From JBBTCJ01 sp038043285 (GTDB lineage: Bacteria; Planctomycetota; Phycisphaerae; UBA1845): a DNA stretch of 39,083 nucleotides. Made by a program: the position numbers and the translations under genes. A model generated the notes under the pieces. The model did not search any database, had not been told where the DNA came from, and was given only the letters and a program-made list of their open reading frames with translations. Positions 1-7,075 of the stretch are shown in pieces. Within the stretch, counting starts at the first letter, position 1, and every line of letters begins with the position of its first letter. The stretch spans positions 1-39,083 of the forward strand of contig JBBTCJ010000182.1 in assembly GCA_038043285.1 (NCBI GenBank). The letters are read 5' to 3'.

Positions 1-2974
1 CGGCGATGTCGCAACTGTCGGCCACCAAGTTGCTATTGCAGTCCGGCTCGCAGCCGTCCGGGATTCCGTTGCCTGTGCAGTCAGCGCAGCCCGGCGGATT
101 ACCCGCGCAGGCGGCGATATCGCAGGCATCGGGAATGCCGTTGCTCGACCAGCCGGCGCCGGTGCAGTCCCGGCAGCCGGCGTTCAGGTCAGGTAACCCA
201 GGAAGCGGCGGCGCCGGGCAAGTTGCGATCTCCACGCCGTTGCATACGTTGTCGTTGTCACAGTCCTGCTCCGGCACCGGCTCGCCGCAAACCGGATCGT
301 TGGGGACGTTGTCATTGTCGCAATCGTTGCGGTTCTCACAGGAGTCTGGGATGAGATTTTCGTTGCAGTCCGCCGACAGGCCGCACCCCGGCACGTCGCA
401 AGGTGGAGCACAGGTCAAGTCACAGGCGTCGTAGATCCCATTGCCGTTGCAGTCAAAGTACTCATAAAGCCCGATGTCGATGATCGGTGCGGGGCCGACG
501 CCTTTGTCCACCGTGGTCGGATCGTCGTAAAACCGTGGGCTGCCGCCGGCGTCCTCAAGCCAGCCGGCCGCGGCGCGATTGTCTCCCGCGTCGATGCACG
601 GCGAGCCGGCGCTCAATCCAAAGGAGCCAGTCTGCGGATCAGTGAACAGCGGATCCGCGTTGACATTGCCCACCCCGGCGAATCCGCCCTCGACGTCGCT
701 GTAGCTCACCGTCGGGAGGCTGCTGACGTTGGTCATCTCATTCGGGGCGTTGTCCCAGAGGATCGAGTTGATTATTACGGGATAGCTTCCGTCATTGTAC
801 ATGGCGCCGCCGTCGACGGTGGCGGTGTTGGCACTCAGAACGCAGCTCCTTAGCTCCGGTCGGCTGTCGCCCTGGTTGAACATCACCCCGCCTCGTGCGT
901 CTCCGACGTTCCAGTACATACGAACTTGCAACAGCTCCGGAATGCTGCCGATTTGGTTTGCCATCGCTCCACCGTGGAGTGCAGCATTCTCCTGAAAAGT
1001 GCTTACATAGACAAACGGATTACTGGCGACGTTGAACATCCCCCCGCCCGCGGCACTTGCTATGTTATGTGCAAATTCTACATTAATCACGTTCGGGGAA
1101 CTGGAGACATTCGCCATCCCGCCTCCGTTGGCGGCGTAATTGACGTCAATGAAAGAGTTCGCAAAGGTGGCGTTACCGCCGTTGGCGTTGTACACGCCGC
1201 CACCGCTCCCATCACATCGATTCCAGGTAACCCAGGAACTGTGTATGCGCGGGCTGCCTCCGTCGTTGTAAATACCTCCACCGGAACTGTTCGCCCCGGA
1301 ACCGTTGGCATTACCATGAATGACCACGAACCCGTCCAGAATCGCCGCGTCGTCCACCAGGCTGCCGGTGACCACGTGATACGCATTCTCCGCGCGCGAT
1401 GGATCGTCGTGACCGCCGGAGTCATTGTCGTTCAGGTCGCCGCTGAGACTGGTCACGTTCAGGTTGAGATCCCGCTGTTCGATGCTCGTTTCGGTTCCGT
1501 TGAATCCCCCGAAGAGCGCTACCCCGCTTTTCAGTTGGAACGTGGCCGTCCGATCCCCCAGGGTGAGGCCCGTGCCGCGATCAGGTCGATACATCCCCGC
1601 CGCGACCCAGATTTCCGATCCCGGCAGGGCCGCCGCCACCCCGTCCTGTAGACTTTGGTAGGCGTCCGCCCAACTTGATCCGTTGTTGGCGCCGGTGGCG
1701 TCGGCGTCGACAAACCGCCGTCCCGCGTAAATCGCCTGGCCCTCGGGAGCGCTCAGCGCGCGATCGAATATCTGAACCTCATCGATCAAGCCGTCGAAGT
1801 TCTCCGAACCGACCGAGTTGGCGCCAATCGCTGTTGGAATGAGTCTCGACGAAACGGGCTGGCCCATCGCGATAGTGTCGACCGCGACGGCGTCAACGTA
1901 CAACACGGCAGACGTGTTGGTGTAGGTGATGGCATAATGATGCCATCCGGTGTCGACGGCAGGGCCCGTCACCCACATTGCGAGGCCCAAGCCTGGAGCG
2001 AAGTATGCCCGCGGCACCGCGTCCTCGAGGCGAAGGATATACGCCAAACAATCGTTGCTTCCGTTCCAGCATGAAACATCGTACCTGCTCACGATCGTCC
2101 GAGTACCGGTCACAACGTCCGCCTTGGCCCATGCCGAGACCGAGAAGTTGGTGACGAACTGGAGCGGTGGCGACGATGGAACGGTGATATAATCATCGAC
2201 GCCGTCGAAGCTGAACGCCTGGCCGTAGTAACCGGGCGCGAGCGTCGCCCCATTGACCATCGTTCCGTTGTGCCCGTTCTGAATGTCAACGGCGACCGGC
2301 GCGGACGAGGCGTCCGCGTCCCACCATGCGATCAGCCCGGCTGGCGACGGCGCACCGACGACGATGGTTGCCGCATGGAACGCGGAGATGGGGATATCCG
2401 TGCTGGTCTCATCTAGCGCGTACGTATTCGCCGGATTCGTGTCAGGGCCGACGATGAATACGCCTGACGCGTCGCTCGACGCGACGAGTTTGAGTGTACA
2501 CGTGTACCTCATGCCGCCGGGATCAAGCGGACCATTTGCGCTATCTACGAGAGTAAACCACCGATAAACTGGCGTACTCGTGTCTACCCCCATAAAGATG
2601 GAGTAACCGAAATGTACGAAATCTGAACGGCCCGTTGTGATGAACGCTCCCGCCGTGGCATCGGGAACCACAAGAGGGCTGAGTGAGCCGGCCGTTCCAC
2701 TTGTGTAGCCGGCCGGATCTCCGTAAATTTGCAGCCCCCTCAGTTTCACCGCACCCCAGTTGTGGACATAGTATTCGAGCGTGATCGTGGAGTTCGGTTC
2801 CACCCAGATGGTGTCGCCGAGAACCGTGTAGCTGCCCGTCGCGCTTATCGGGCGAAGCGAGAGCTCCGCGGCCTCGGCGACGGGCGCGATGGCCGCCGGC
2901 AACAAGCCCGCGAACAACCCCGCGATGATCGAGCGTGTGATTCCCCAGGAAGCAGGGCGGAAAGTTGGCGACAT
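1..2974 (-). CDS. Secreted LamG / parallel beta-helix / TSP3-repeat protein (3' end outside window)
   Basis: The reading frame is open from ATG at 2974 to the window edge (991 residues, no stop), so the C-terminus is missing. GGAGG at 2982-2986 lies 7 nt upstream of the ATG and fixes the start. Residues 1-30 form a signal peptide ending in AEA. Residues 31-210 are an unassigned beta-rich region. A LamG/concanavalin-like domain begins near residue 214 (LIAWWDADAS, later FDGVDDYI). A right-handed beta-helix region begins near residue 421 with FVDADATGANNGSSW and carries many repeated GGG(I/V)YN / GGGM-N turns. From about residue 835 there are Cys/Asp-rich thrombospondin-3-like repeats (CNGNGIYDACD, GNGIPDGCEPDCN) that probably bind calcium. 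By family this is a cell-surface or secreted adhesion or polysaccharide-associated protein; the substrate is unknown. No anchor is visible because the end is cut off. The gene is the last in a minus-strand run and is separated from the upstream gene by a strong terminator. Confidence 0.88.
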   Translation of the reverse strand, partial: MSPTFRPASWGITRSIIAGLFAGLLPAAIAPVAEAAELSLRPISATGSYTVLGDTIWVEPNSTITLEYYVHNWGAVKLRGLQIYGDPAGYTSGTAGSLSPLVVPDATAGAFITTGRSDFVHFGYSIFMGVDTSTPVYRWFTLVDSANGPLDPGGMRYTCTLKLVASSDASGVFIVGPDTNPANTYALDETSTDIPISAFHAATIVVGAPSPAGLIAWWDADASSAPVAVDIQNGHNGTMVNGATLAPGYYGQAFSFDGVDDYITVPSSPPLQFVTNFSVSAWAKADVVTGTRTIVSRYDVSCWNGSNDCLAYILRLEDAVPRAYFAPGLGLAMWVTGPAVDTGWHHYAITYTNTSAVLYVDAVAVDTIAMGQPVSSRLIPTAIGANSVGSENFDGLIDEVQIFDRALSAPEGQAIYAGRRFVDADATGANNGSSWADAYQSLQDGVAAALPGSEIWVAAGMYRPDRGTGLTLGDRTATFQLKSGVALFGGFNGTETSIEQRDLNLNVTSLSGDLNDNDSGGHDDPSRAENAYHVVTGSLVDDAAILDGFVVIHGNANGSGANSSGGGIYNDGGSPRIHSSWVTWNRCDGSGGGVYNANGGNATFANSFIDVNYAANGGGMANVSSSPNVINVEFAHNIASAAGGGMFNVASNPFVYVSTFQENAALHGGAMANQIGSIPELLQVRMYWNVGDARGGVMFNQGDSRPELRSCVLSANTATVDGGAMYNDGSYPVIINSILWDNAPNEMTNVSSLPTVSYSDVEGGFAGVGNVNADPLFTDPQTGSFGLSAGSPCIDAGDNRAAAGWLEDAGGSPRFYDDPTTVDKGVGPAPIIDIGLYEYFDCNGNGIYDACDLTCAPPCDVPGCGLSADCNENLIPDSCENRNDCDNDNVPNDPVCGEPVPEQDCDNDNVCNGVEIATCPAPPLPGLPDLNAGCRDCTGAGWSSNGIPDACDIAACAGNPPGCADCTGNGIPDGCEPDCNSNLVADSCDIA

Positions 2975-3573
2975 GTCGAATCCTCCGGTTGAACAGGCGG
3001 CCTACACAGGCGACCGTCTTACCCCTCTAAGCGAAAAGTAAGTCCGCGTATCACGCCAAAAAAGAAGAAGGATGCGTCGGCACGGCGAGGACCGAACCGG
3101 CTGCCCCCCGGTCGAAGAAGCCAGAGAGCTAGCCCGGAGCATCGCGACGCGCGAATTGAAGTACGAGTCGAAGTACCGAGGTTCAAGTTCAATCCCCCCC
3201 CTCGGCCCGTGCAACGGTGTCTGCTGTGGAGGAGCATCGCCGCCCAATAGCATGTGACTTCCGGCGATGTTGTTCCCTTGGGAGGTAGTACGCCGCACGG
3301 CTTCTCGAAATCGGCATACCACTCGGGCGGCTCTCCGCGCGGGCGACCTTAAGCGGAGGCGGCGATCGCTTCGGCAAGCGGACGGGGACATTCCACGGGC
3401 ATGACGAAGTACCGCGGCGACGGGCACCAAGAGACGGAACGTATGACTCCGTGTGCACCCGCGAGAAAGGAGAGACTGTGTGTCCTGGGCGATTCCGCTT
3501 GGCTACCCCGCAGCGCTTACAAAGCGGTTTCCGAACTCCCGGGCCAGGTGACGCGGGCGGTTGCCAGCGGAAC
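2975..3573. other. Intergenic region with no convincing gene
   Basis: About 600 bp between the beta-helix gene and the terminator of the Sec-DsbA gene. Short open frames exist on both strands but none has a good ribosome binding site or recognisable protein. The stretch presumably contains the promoter of the beta-helix gene, but I could not pick a convincing -35/-10 pair. Confidence 0.5.
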
Positions 3574-3616
3574 AAAAAACAGACGCCGGGGAACCACAAG
3601 GGGTTCCGCCGGCGCC
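3574..3616 (-). terminator. Rho-independent terminator of the Sec-DsbA gene
   Basis: Read on the minus strand, GGCGCCGG plus GGAACC (3616-3602) pairs with GGTTCC plus CCGGCGTC (3595-3582). This makes a 14-bp stem with one bulged base (3608) and a 6-nt loop, followed after two bases by six U (3579-3574). It lies 64 nt past the stop codon of the DsbA-like gene. This is the clearest intrinsic terminator in the window. Its position supports reading the two halves of the DsbA frame as one transcript. Confidence 0.85.
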
Positions 3617-3679
3617 TGAACTCTTCTTGAACTCGACGCGCGATCGCGTGGGCAACCTAATCCGCGCGGTCGATTTCGT

Positions 3680-4711
3680 TCATCGGGCGAGTTCCTCGTC
3701 GATCAGAACCTTGAAGGCTTCGAACGGCTGAGCGCCGGAAACAAAGCGCCCATTGACGAAGAAAGCCGGCGTTCCCGTGACGCCTACCTGTTGACCTTCG
3801 CTGGCATCCTTCTGAATGTCCGCCTTGAACTTTCCGGAGCCATAGCAGGTGGCGAAGGCCTCCGCGTTGAGGCTCAGTTCGCCGGCGTATTTCTTGAAAT
3901 CGTCGTCGGTCAGAGCGGATTGATTAGCGAAAATCTTGTCATGGTACTCCCAGAACTTTCCCTGTTCGTGGGCGCACTGCGCGGCCTCTGCCGCCGGTCC
4001 CGCGCGGGAGTGCATCGGAAGGGCCATGTCCCGCCAGACGATGCGAACCTTGTCACCGTAGGCGTCTTGAACCTGCTTGAGGGTCGGACCGACCCGGGAG
4101 CAGAACGGTCACTGAAAGTCGGAGTACTCGACGATGGTCACTTTGGCGCCGGCCGGTCCCTTGGTCGGGTCGTTGGGCGCGATCGCCACTTCGACGCGGG
4201 GCACGTCGAGCATGACCTTGACCTCGGTTTTGGCCTTAAGCTCGTTGAGGATGGCCGTCTTGGCCTCGCCTTCCCGCTGCGCGACGATCGACGATCGGAT
4301 CTGCGGCGAGACCTGTTCCAGCGTTCGATTGCCCATGCGGGCCTTGTTGGCGTTGAAGTACGTCTCCACGTCGGCGTCGGTCACGGGCTTGTTCTTTTCG
4401 GCAACCTTGTCGGCGAGGAGCTTGTCCACGGTGACGCCCTTGGCTTTGGCGTCCGTACCGAGAAGGCGCTCCAACACGAGCTGGTCCAGAGCGGCCTTTC
4501 GCGCGTCATACAACGACTGGGCCAACTTCATGTTGGTCTTCAGGGCCTTGGCATCCAGCTCCTGAAGGGTGACGGGTTCCCCGCCAATGGTGGCGGCTAC
4601 GCCCGCCTTGTCCTTGGGTGCCTCGGGCTTCGCCTGCCCCAAGGCCGTCGCGGCGCAAAGCAGAAGGCATGACCCTGCTCCGCACCGCGAGATCAGATTG
4701 TTTTTCGACAT
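3680..4711 (-). CDS. Selenocysteine-containing DsbA-like thiol oxidoreductase with SurA-like N-terminal region
   Basis: The frame runs from ATG 4711 to TGA 3682-3680 with a single in-frame TGA at 4111-4109; read through, it gives 343 residues. AAAGGAG (4726-4720) ends 8 nt before ATG 4711; a GTG at 4720 is an upstream alternative. Residues 1-25 are a signal peptide. Residues ~38-180 are helical and resemble SurA/PpiC N-terminal chaperone segments (IGGEPVTLQELDAK). Residues ~185-343 are a DsbA/Thioredoxin_4 fold: VEYSDFQ-[TGA]-PFC is the usual SDFQCPFC active site with the first Cys replaced by TGA (position 201, resolving Cys204), and the cis-Pro motif VTGTPAFF is intact. A SECIS-like hairpin starts just after the TGA. 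The protein is probably a periplasmic disulfide oxidoreductase or isomerase. Sequencing error or a nonsense mutation is the alternative, but the exact position of the TGA, the hairpin and the intact downstream frame argue against it. Confidence 0.85.
4073..4103 (-). promoter_or_regulatory. Bacterial SECIS element within the Sec-DsbA coding region
   Basis: On the minus strand, starting 5 nt after the TGA, CTGCT (4103-4099) pairs with AGCAG (4077-4073). After a symmetric 3x3 internal loop, GGGTCG (4095-4090) pairs with CGACCC (4086-4081) around the triloop GTC. The apical loop begins with G and lies about 19 nt after the TGA. These are the properties described for bacterial SECIS hairpins: a short stem, a small loop with G in the first two positions, and a UGA-to-loop distance of roughly 16-37 nt. 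The structure was paired by eye; no folding energy was computed. Confidence 0.75.
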
Positions 4712-4744
4712 CCGCCACACTCCTTTCAGTTCGAACCAGCCGGG

Positions 4745-4772
4745 AGTTTAGCAAGGCCGGGGCAAAGTTCAA
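4745..4772 (-). promoter_or_regulatory. Candidate sigma-70-type promoter of the Sec-DsbA gene
   Basis: On the minus strand, TTGAAC (4772-4767), 16 nt, then TAAACT (4750-4745). Transcription would start near 4738, leaving a leader of about 27 nt that contains the AAAGGAG ribosome binding site. Picked by eye. Confidence 0.45.
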
Positions 4773-4824
4773 ACGGTCCCGCGCGACATCGGGTTTGGTG
4801 GGTGTAGTTCAGAATCGTGGCGAC

Positions 4825-4897
4825 TGCGTCGGTGCCCCATCCATCGCCCGCGATGGGTGGGGGGCGGATCGGTCGGCGAATTCGACAGTCATTCCGA
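4825..4897. repeat. Dispersed intergenic repeat, copy 1 (GCGTCGGTGCCCCATCC family)
   Basis: Shares TGCGTCGGTGCCCCATCC, then GGGTGGGG, then TCATTCCGA with 17645-17711. The middle is partly palindromic (CCCATC...GATGGG), so it could form a hairpin. Both copies are intergenic. Confidence 0.65.
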
Positions 4898-4953
4898 CGG
4901 GAATTGTCTCCCTGTTGCTTGCGGAAAGGATGGGGCACCGGGCGCCGAGCGGG

Positions 4954-4980
4954 CCGCTCCCCGTGACGGTCGCGGTACGG
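4954..4980 (-). repeat. Dispersed intergenic repeat, copy 1 (CCGCGACCGT...GGAGCGG family)
   Basis: Plus-strand reading CCGCTCCCCGTGACGGTCGC. It matches 18071-18100 in the same orientation and 18123-18146 and 28044-28070 in the opposite orientation. All four copies lie between genes. Confidence 0.65.
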
Positions 4981-5047
4981 AATACCGGATCAGCGATCAG
5001 AAGAATGAGCCTGGTCGTGGTACTCACGCGGCGTCATGGGTCAAGAA

Positions 5048-5815
5048 TCAGCGCGTCTCCGGCTGGCTGAGCGCTCGGCGGAGCTGGTTGACGGCGGCCC
5101 GGAAGTCTTTGGGCATGGGTGCGACGTAGGTCGCGAGTCCCGTTCCGGACGGATGTTGGAAGGCGAGGCTGGCGGCGTGGAGGCTCAGCCGGCGCAGGAG
5201 CGGGCGTTCGTCGTGGCGGCGATCGGGTCGATACCCCGGCTTGTACCTGGACAGGAACAATGGCCCGCCGCCGTAGAGCGGATCGACGGCCAATGGATGC
5301 CCGAGGTTGGCCATGTGGACGCGGATTTGGTGGAGTCGGCCGGTGGCTGGGGTGCACTCGATCAACGTGTGCGCGGCCAGCCGTTCGACGACCCGGTAGC
5401 GGGTAAGGGATTTCTTGCCCTGTTTCGGGTCGACGACGACACGGCCCTTTTCGCGGTTGATGAGCAACCGGGCGTCGGATTGGCCGTCGGCGGTCACGAA
5501 CCCCTGGACCAAGGCAAGGTAGAGTTTTTCCACGGTGCGGTTTTTCCATTGCTCCGAGAGGAGCCGCTGGGCCTCTTCGGTTCTGGCGTACACGATGACG
5601 CCGGTGGCGCCGCGGTCGAGGCGGTGGACCACGCGGACGGGGCCGAGGTCTGATCCGATCCCGGCCGCGTACAGCAGATCCGGCAGGAAGGGGGCGTCGC
5701 CCCGTCCGGGGATCGAGAGGACTCCGGCGGGCTTGTTGGCGACGACGATCCACGGGTCGGCGTGAAGCACGAGATCGTCGGGAGGTCGGGGGCGCGGACA
5801 CATCGTGGGGATCAT
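5048..5815 (-). CDS. RluA-family pseudouridine synthase
   Basis: 255 residues from ATG 5815 (251 from ATG 5803); neither start has a clear ribosome binding site. The family converts specific uridines in rRNA or tRNA to pseudouridine in the cytoplasm. VVANKPAGVLSIPG near the N-terminus and VHRLDRGATGVIVYA carry the signature, with the catalytic Asp in HRLD at residue 67; ATGRLHQIRVHMANLGHPLAVDPLYG is also typical. There is no S4 domain, so it resembles RluA/TruC-type enzymes more than RluC/RluD, and the exact target base cannot be read from sequence. The upstream coiled-coil gene ends 20 nt before this start, which suggests co-transcription. Confidence 0.9.
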   Translation of the reverse strand: MIPTMCPRPRPPDDLVLHADPWIVVANKPAGVLSIPGRGDAPFLPDLLYAAGIGSDLGPVRVVHRLDRGATGVIVYARTEEAQRLLSEQWKNRTVEKLYLALVQGFVTADGQSDARLLINREKGRVVVDPKQGKKSLTRYRVVERLAAHTLIECTPATGRLHQIRVHMANLGHPLAVDPLYGGGPLFLSRYKPGYRPDRRHDERPLLRRLSLHAASLAFQHPSGTGLATYVAPMPKDFRAAVNQLRRALSQPETR

Positions 5816-5835
5816 ACGGCGTGGAGCGTTCGACG

Positions 5836-6861
5836 TCAGGGCGAGTGGGATTCGCGTTCGATTTCTGCGATTTCGCGGCGTATTTTGGAGAGCGCGGAGC
5901 GGACGCTGGCGACGAACCGATCGACGTGCCGTGCGGCTTCCGGCGCCGGATCTTCGGCCTCGGCGAGCAGGTCGGTTAGTTCGAGAATCACTCCCGCGAA
6001 CCACTCGGCGTCATGTCCGCTGAGGTCGCGGAGCACGCGGTTGTAGGCGACGTCCATCCGACGAAATTCGTCGGCGTCGTGGGGGAGCGTTCTCGCGGCG
6101 TCATGGAACCGGTGCACCGCTTCGGCGAGCTTCTTGATCTCGACGGCGAGCGCCCTTTCCCGATCGACGAGGCGTCTTGCGGCCTGCCGGTGTTCGAATT
6201 CGGCGCCGGCGGCGACGATGCGTTCGCGAAGCTCCTCGAATTTCCCGTCGGTGAGGATGCGGGGGTATTTGACGTGCACGGCGGCCAGCCGGCGAAGCCC
6301 GTGTTCCAGTAGTGTTTCGTCTCCGATGACCGCGGCCGCCAGCGCTGCCTCTTGCGCCTCGTCGATCTCCGACTCCACGCGGAGCTTATGTTCGGTCAAC
6401 TCGGCGACCTGGCGCGCCAGTGCGGTCAGTTGCTCCGGCGTGATACCGTGCGAGGCTTCCTCGCGGAGCTTATGAATTCGGGCGAGGGTCGCGACGGCCT
6501 GATGTTCGTCGAAGTTTTTGAGATGCAAGCGCAGCTCATCGGTGAGTCGCTGGATGGTCAAGAGCGCTGGATCGGCTGAAACCGGCGGTGGCGCCGCAGC
6601 GCCGACACGGAGCGGCGCCGGGTCAGGGGGGCGCATCTGGGCGTTTAGCTCGGCCTCCCGTTCCCCCTGTTCGTGGGTGAGTTCGGCGTCGCGCTCCTGG
6701 ACCCAACTTTCGATCATCGCGGTGACGGTCGGATCGGCGCGGACGTCGGCGTCGCCGAGCGCACGGGCGGCGACGAGGTGCAACGCGGCGGTGGTCGGCG
6801 ATTCGCGAAGAATACGCGAGCGCCACATCTCGATCAGGGCATCGCGATGCTTGACGCTCAT
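5836..6861 (-). CDS. Coiled-coil protein of unknown function
   Basis: 341 residues. I do not recognise a family. The protein is charged and almost wholly helical: residues 100-240 contain long Ala/Glu/Arg/Leu heptad-like stretches (LTDELRLHLKNFDEHQ, VESEIDEAQEAALAAAVIG), and there is a Pro/Ala-rich linker near residues 78-95. No signal peptide, membrane segment or catalytic motif is visible, so it is presumably cytoplasmic. It lies 20 nt upstream of the pseudouridine synthase gene and in the same direction. The codon pattern matches its neighbours, and the frame is long and clean, so I take it as a real gene. Confidence 0.7.
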   Translation of the reverse strand: MSVKHRDALIEMWRSRILRESPTTAALHLVAARALGDADVRADPTVTAMIESWVQERDAELTHEQGEREAELNAQMRPPDPAPLRVGAAAPPPVSADPALLTIQRLTDELRLHLKNFDEHQAVATLARIHKLREEASHGITPEQLTALARQVAELTEHKLRVESEIDEAQEAALAAAVIGDETLLEHGLRRLAAVHVKYPRILTDGKFEELRERIVAAGAEFEHRQAARRLVDRERALAVEIKKLAEAVHRFHDAARTLPHDADEFRRMDVAYNRVLRDLSGHDAEWFAGVILELTDLLAEAEDPAPEAARHVDRFVASVRSALSKIRREIAEIERESHSP

Positions 6862-6945
6862 CGGGCGTCATCCCACGGGGAGCCGGGAGGCATGGCGGCA
6901 GGGCTGGGTTTACCTTCTGTGCGGCTGACAACCGCCCAATGCCCC

Positions 6946-7034
6946 CGCGGACCCCATGCAATGGTATGCCCTCCGGGGGGCAGGGTCGAGCGACGCCGGT
7001 TCTGGAGGCGCGTGGAGTGCTTGGGGGTCCGCGG
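6946..7034. repeat. Perfect 11-bp inverted repeat between sppA and the coiled-coil gene
   Basis: CCGCGGACCCC (6946-6956) and GGGGTCCGCGG (7024-7034) would close an 89-nt structure, with GC-rich partial pairing inside. It starts 42 nt past the sppA stop. There is no U-tract, so it is not a classic terminator. Confidence 0.6.
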
Positions 7035-7075
7035 ACTGGCGCCTGCGGCGCTGAACGTCACCTGGTGCTGTCATC

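Larger units (their letters stand above)
4773..5047. other. Intergenic region with dispersed repeats
   Basis: The gap between the RluA-family gene and the promoter of the Sec-DsbA gene. It holds one copy of the GCGTCGGTGCCCCATCC repeat (4825-4897) and one copy of the ACGGTCGCGG repeat (4954-4980). No gene is evident. Confidence 0.6.

Noticed and set aside
3480..3530. tRNA-like D-arm resemblance (GGGGTAGCCAAGCGG) on the minus strand
   Set aside because: No matching acceptor stem, anticodon arm or T-arm could be completed.
3002..3599. Several overlapping short ORFs on both strands in the gap after the beta-helix gene
   Set aside because: No ribosome binding site, no recognisable protein, and Arg/Ser/Pro-rich translations typical of high-GC non-coding sequence.
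3680..4711. Reading the DsbA-like gene as two genes or as a pseudogene
   Set aside because: The only interruption is a TGA exactly at the redox Cys codon, followed by a SECIS-like hairpin, and the second half has no ribosome binding site at its first ATG (4027).
6946..7034. Possible tRNA-Sec gene (selC), looked for because of the Sec-DsbA
   Set aside because: Size fits, but there is no TCA anticodon on the plus strand, no TTCGA T-loop and no long variable arm; only an inverted repeat remains.
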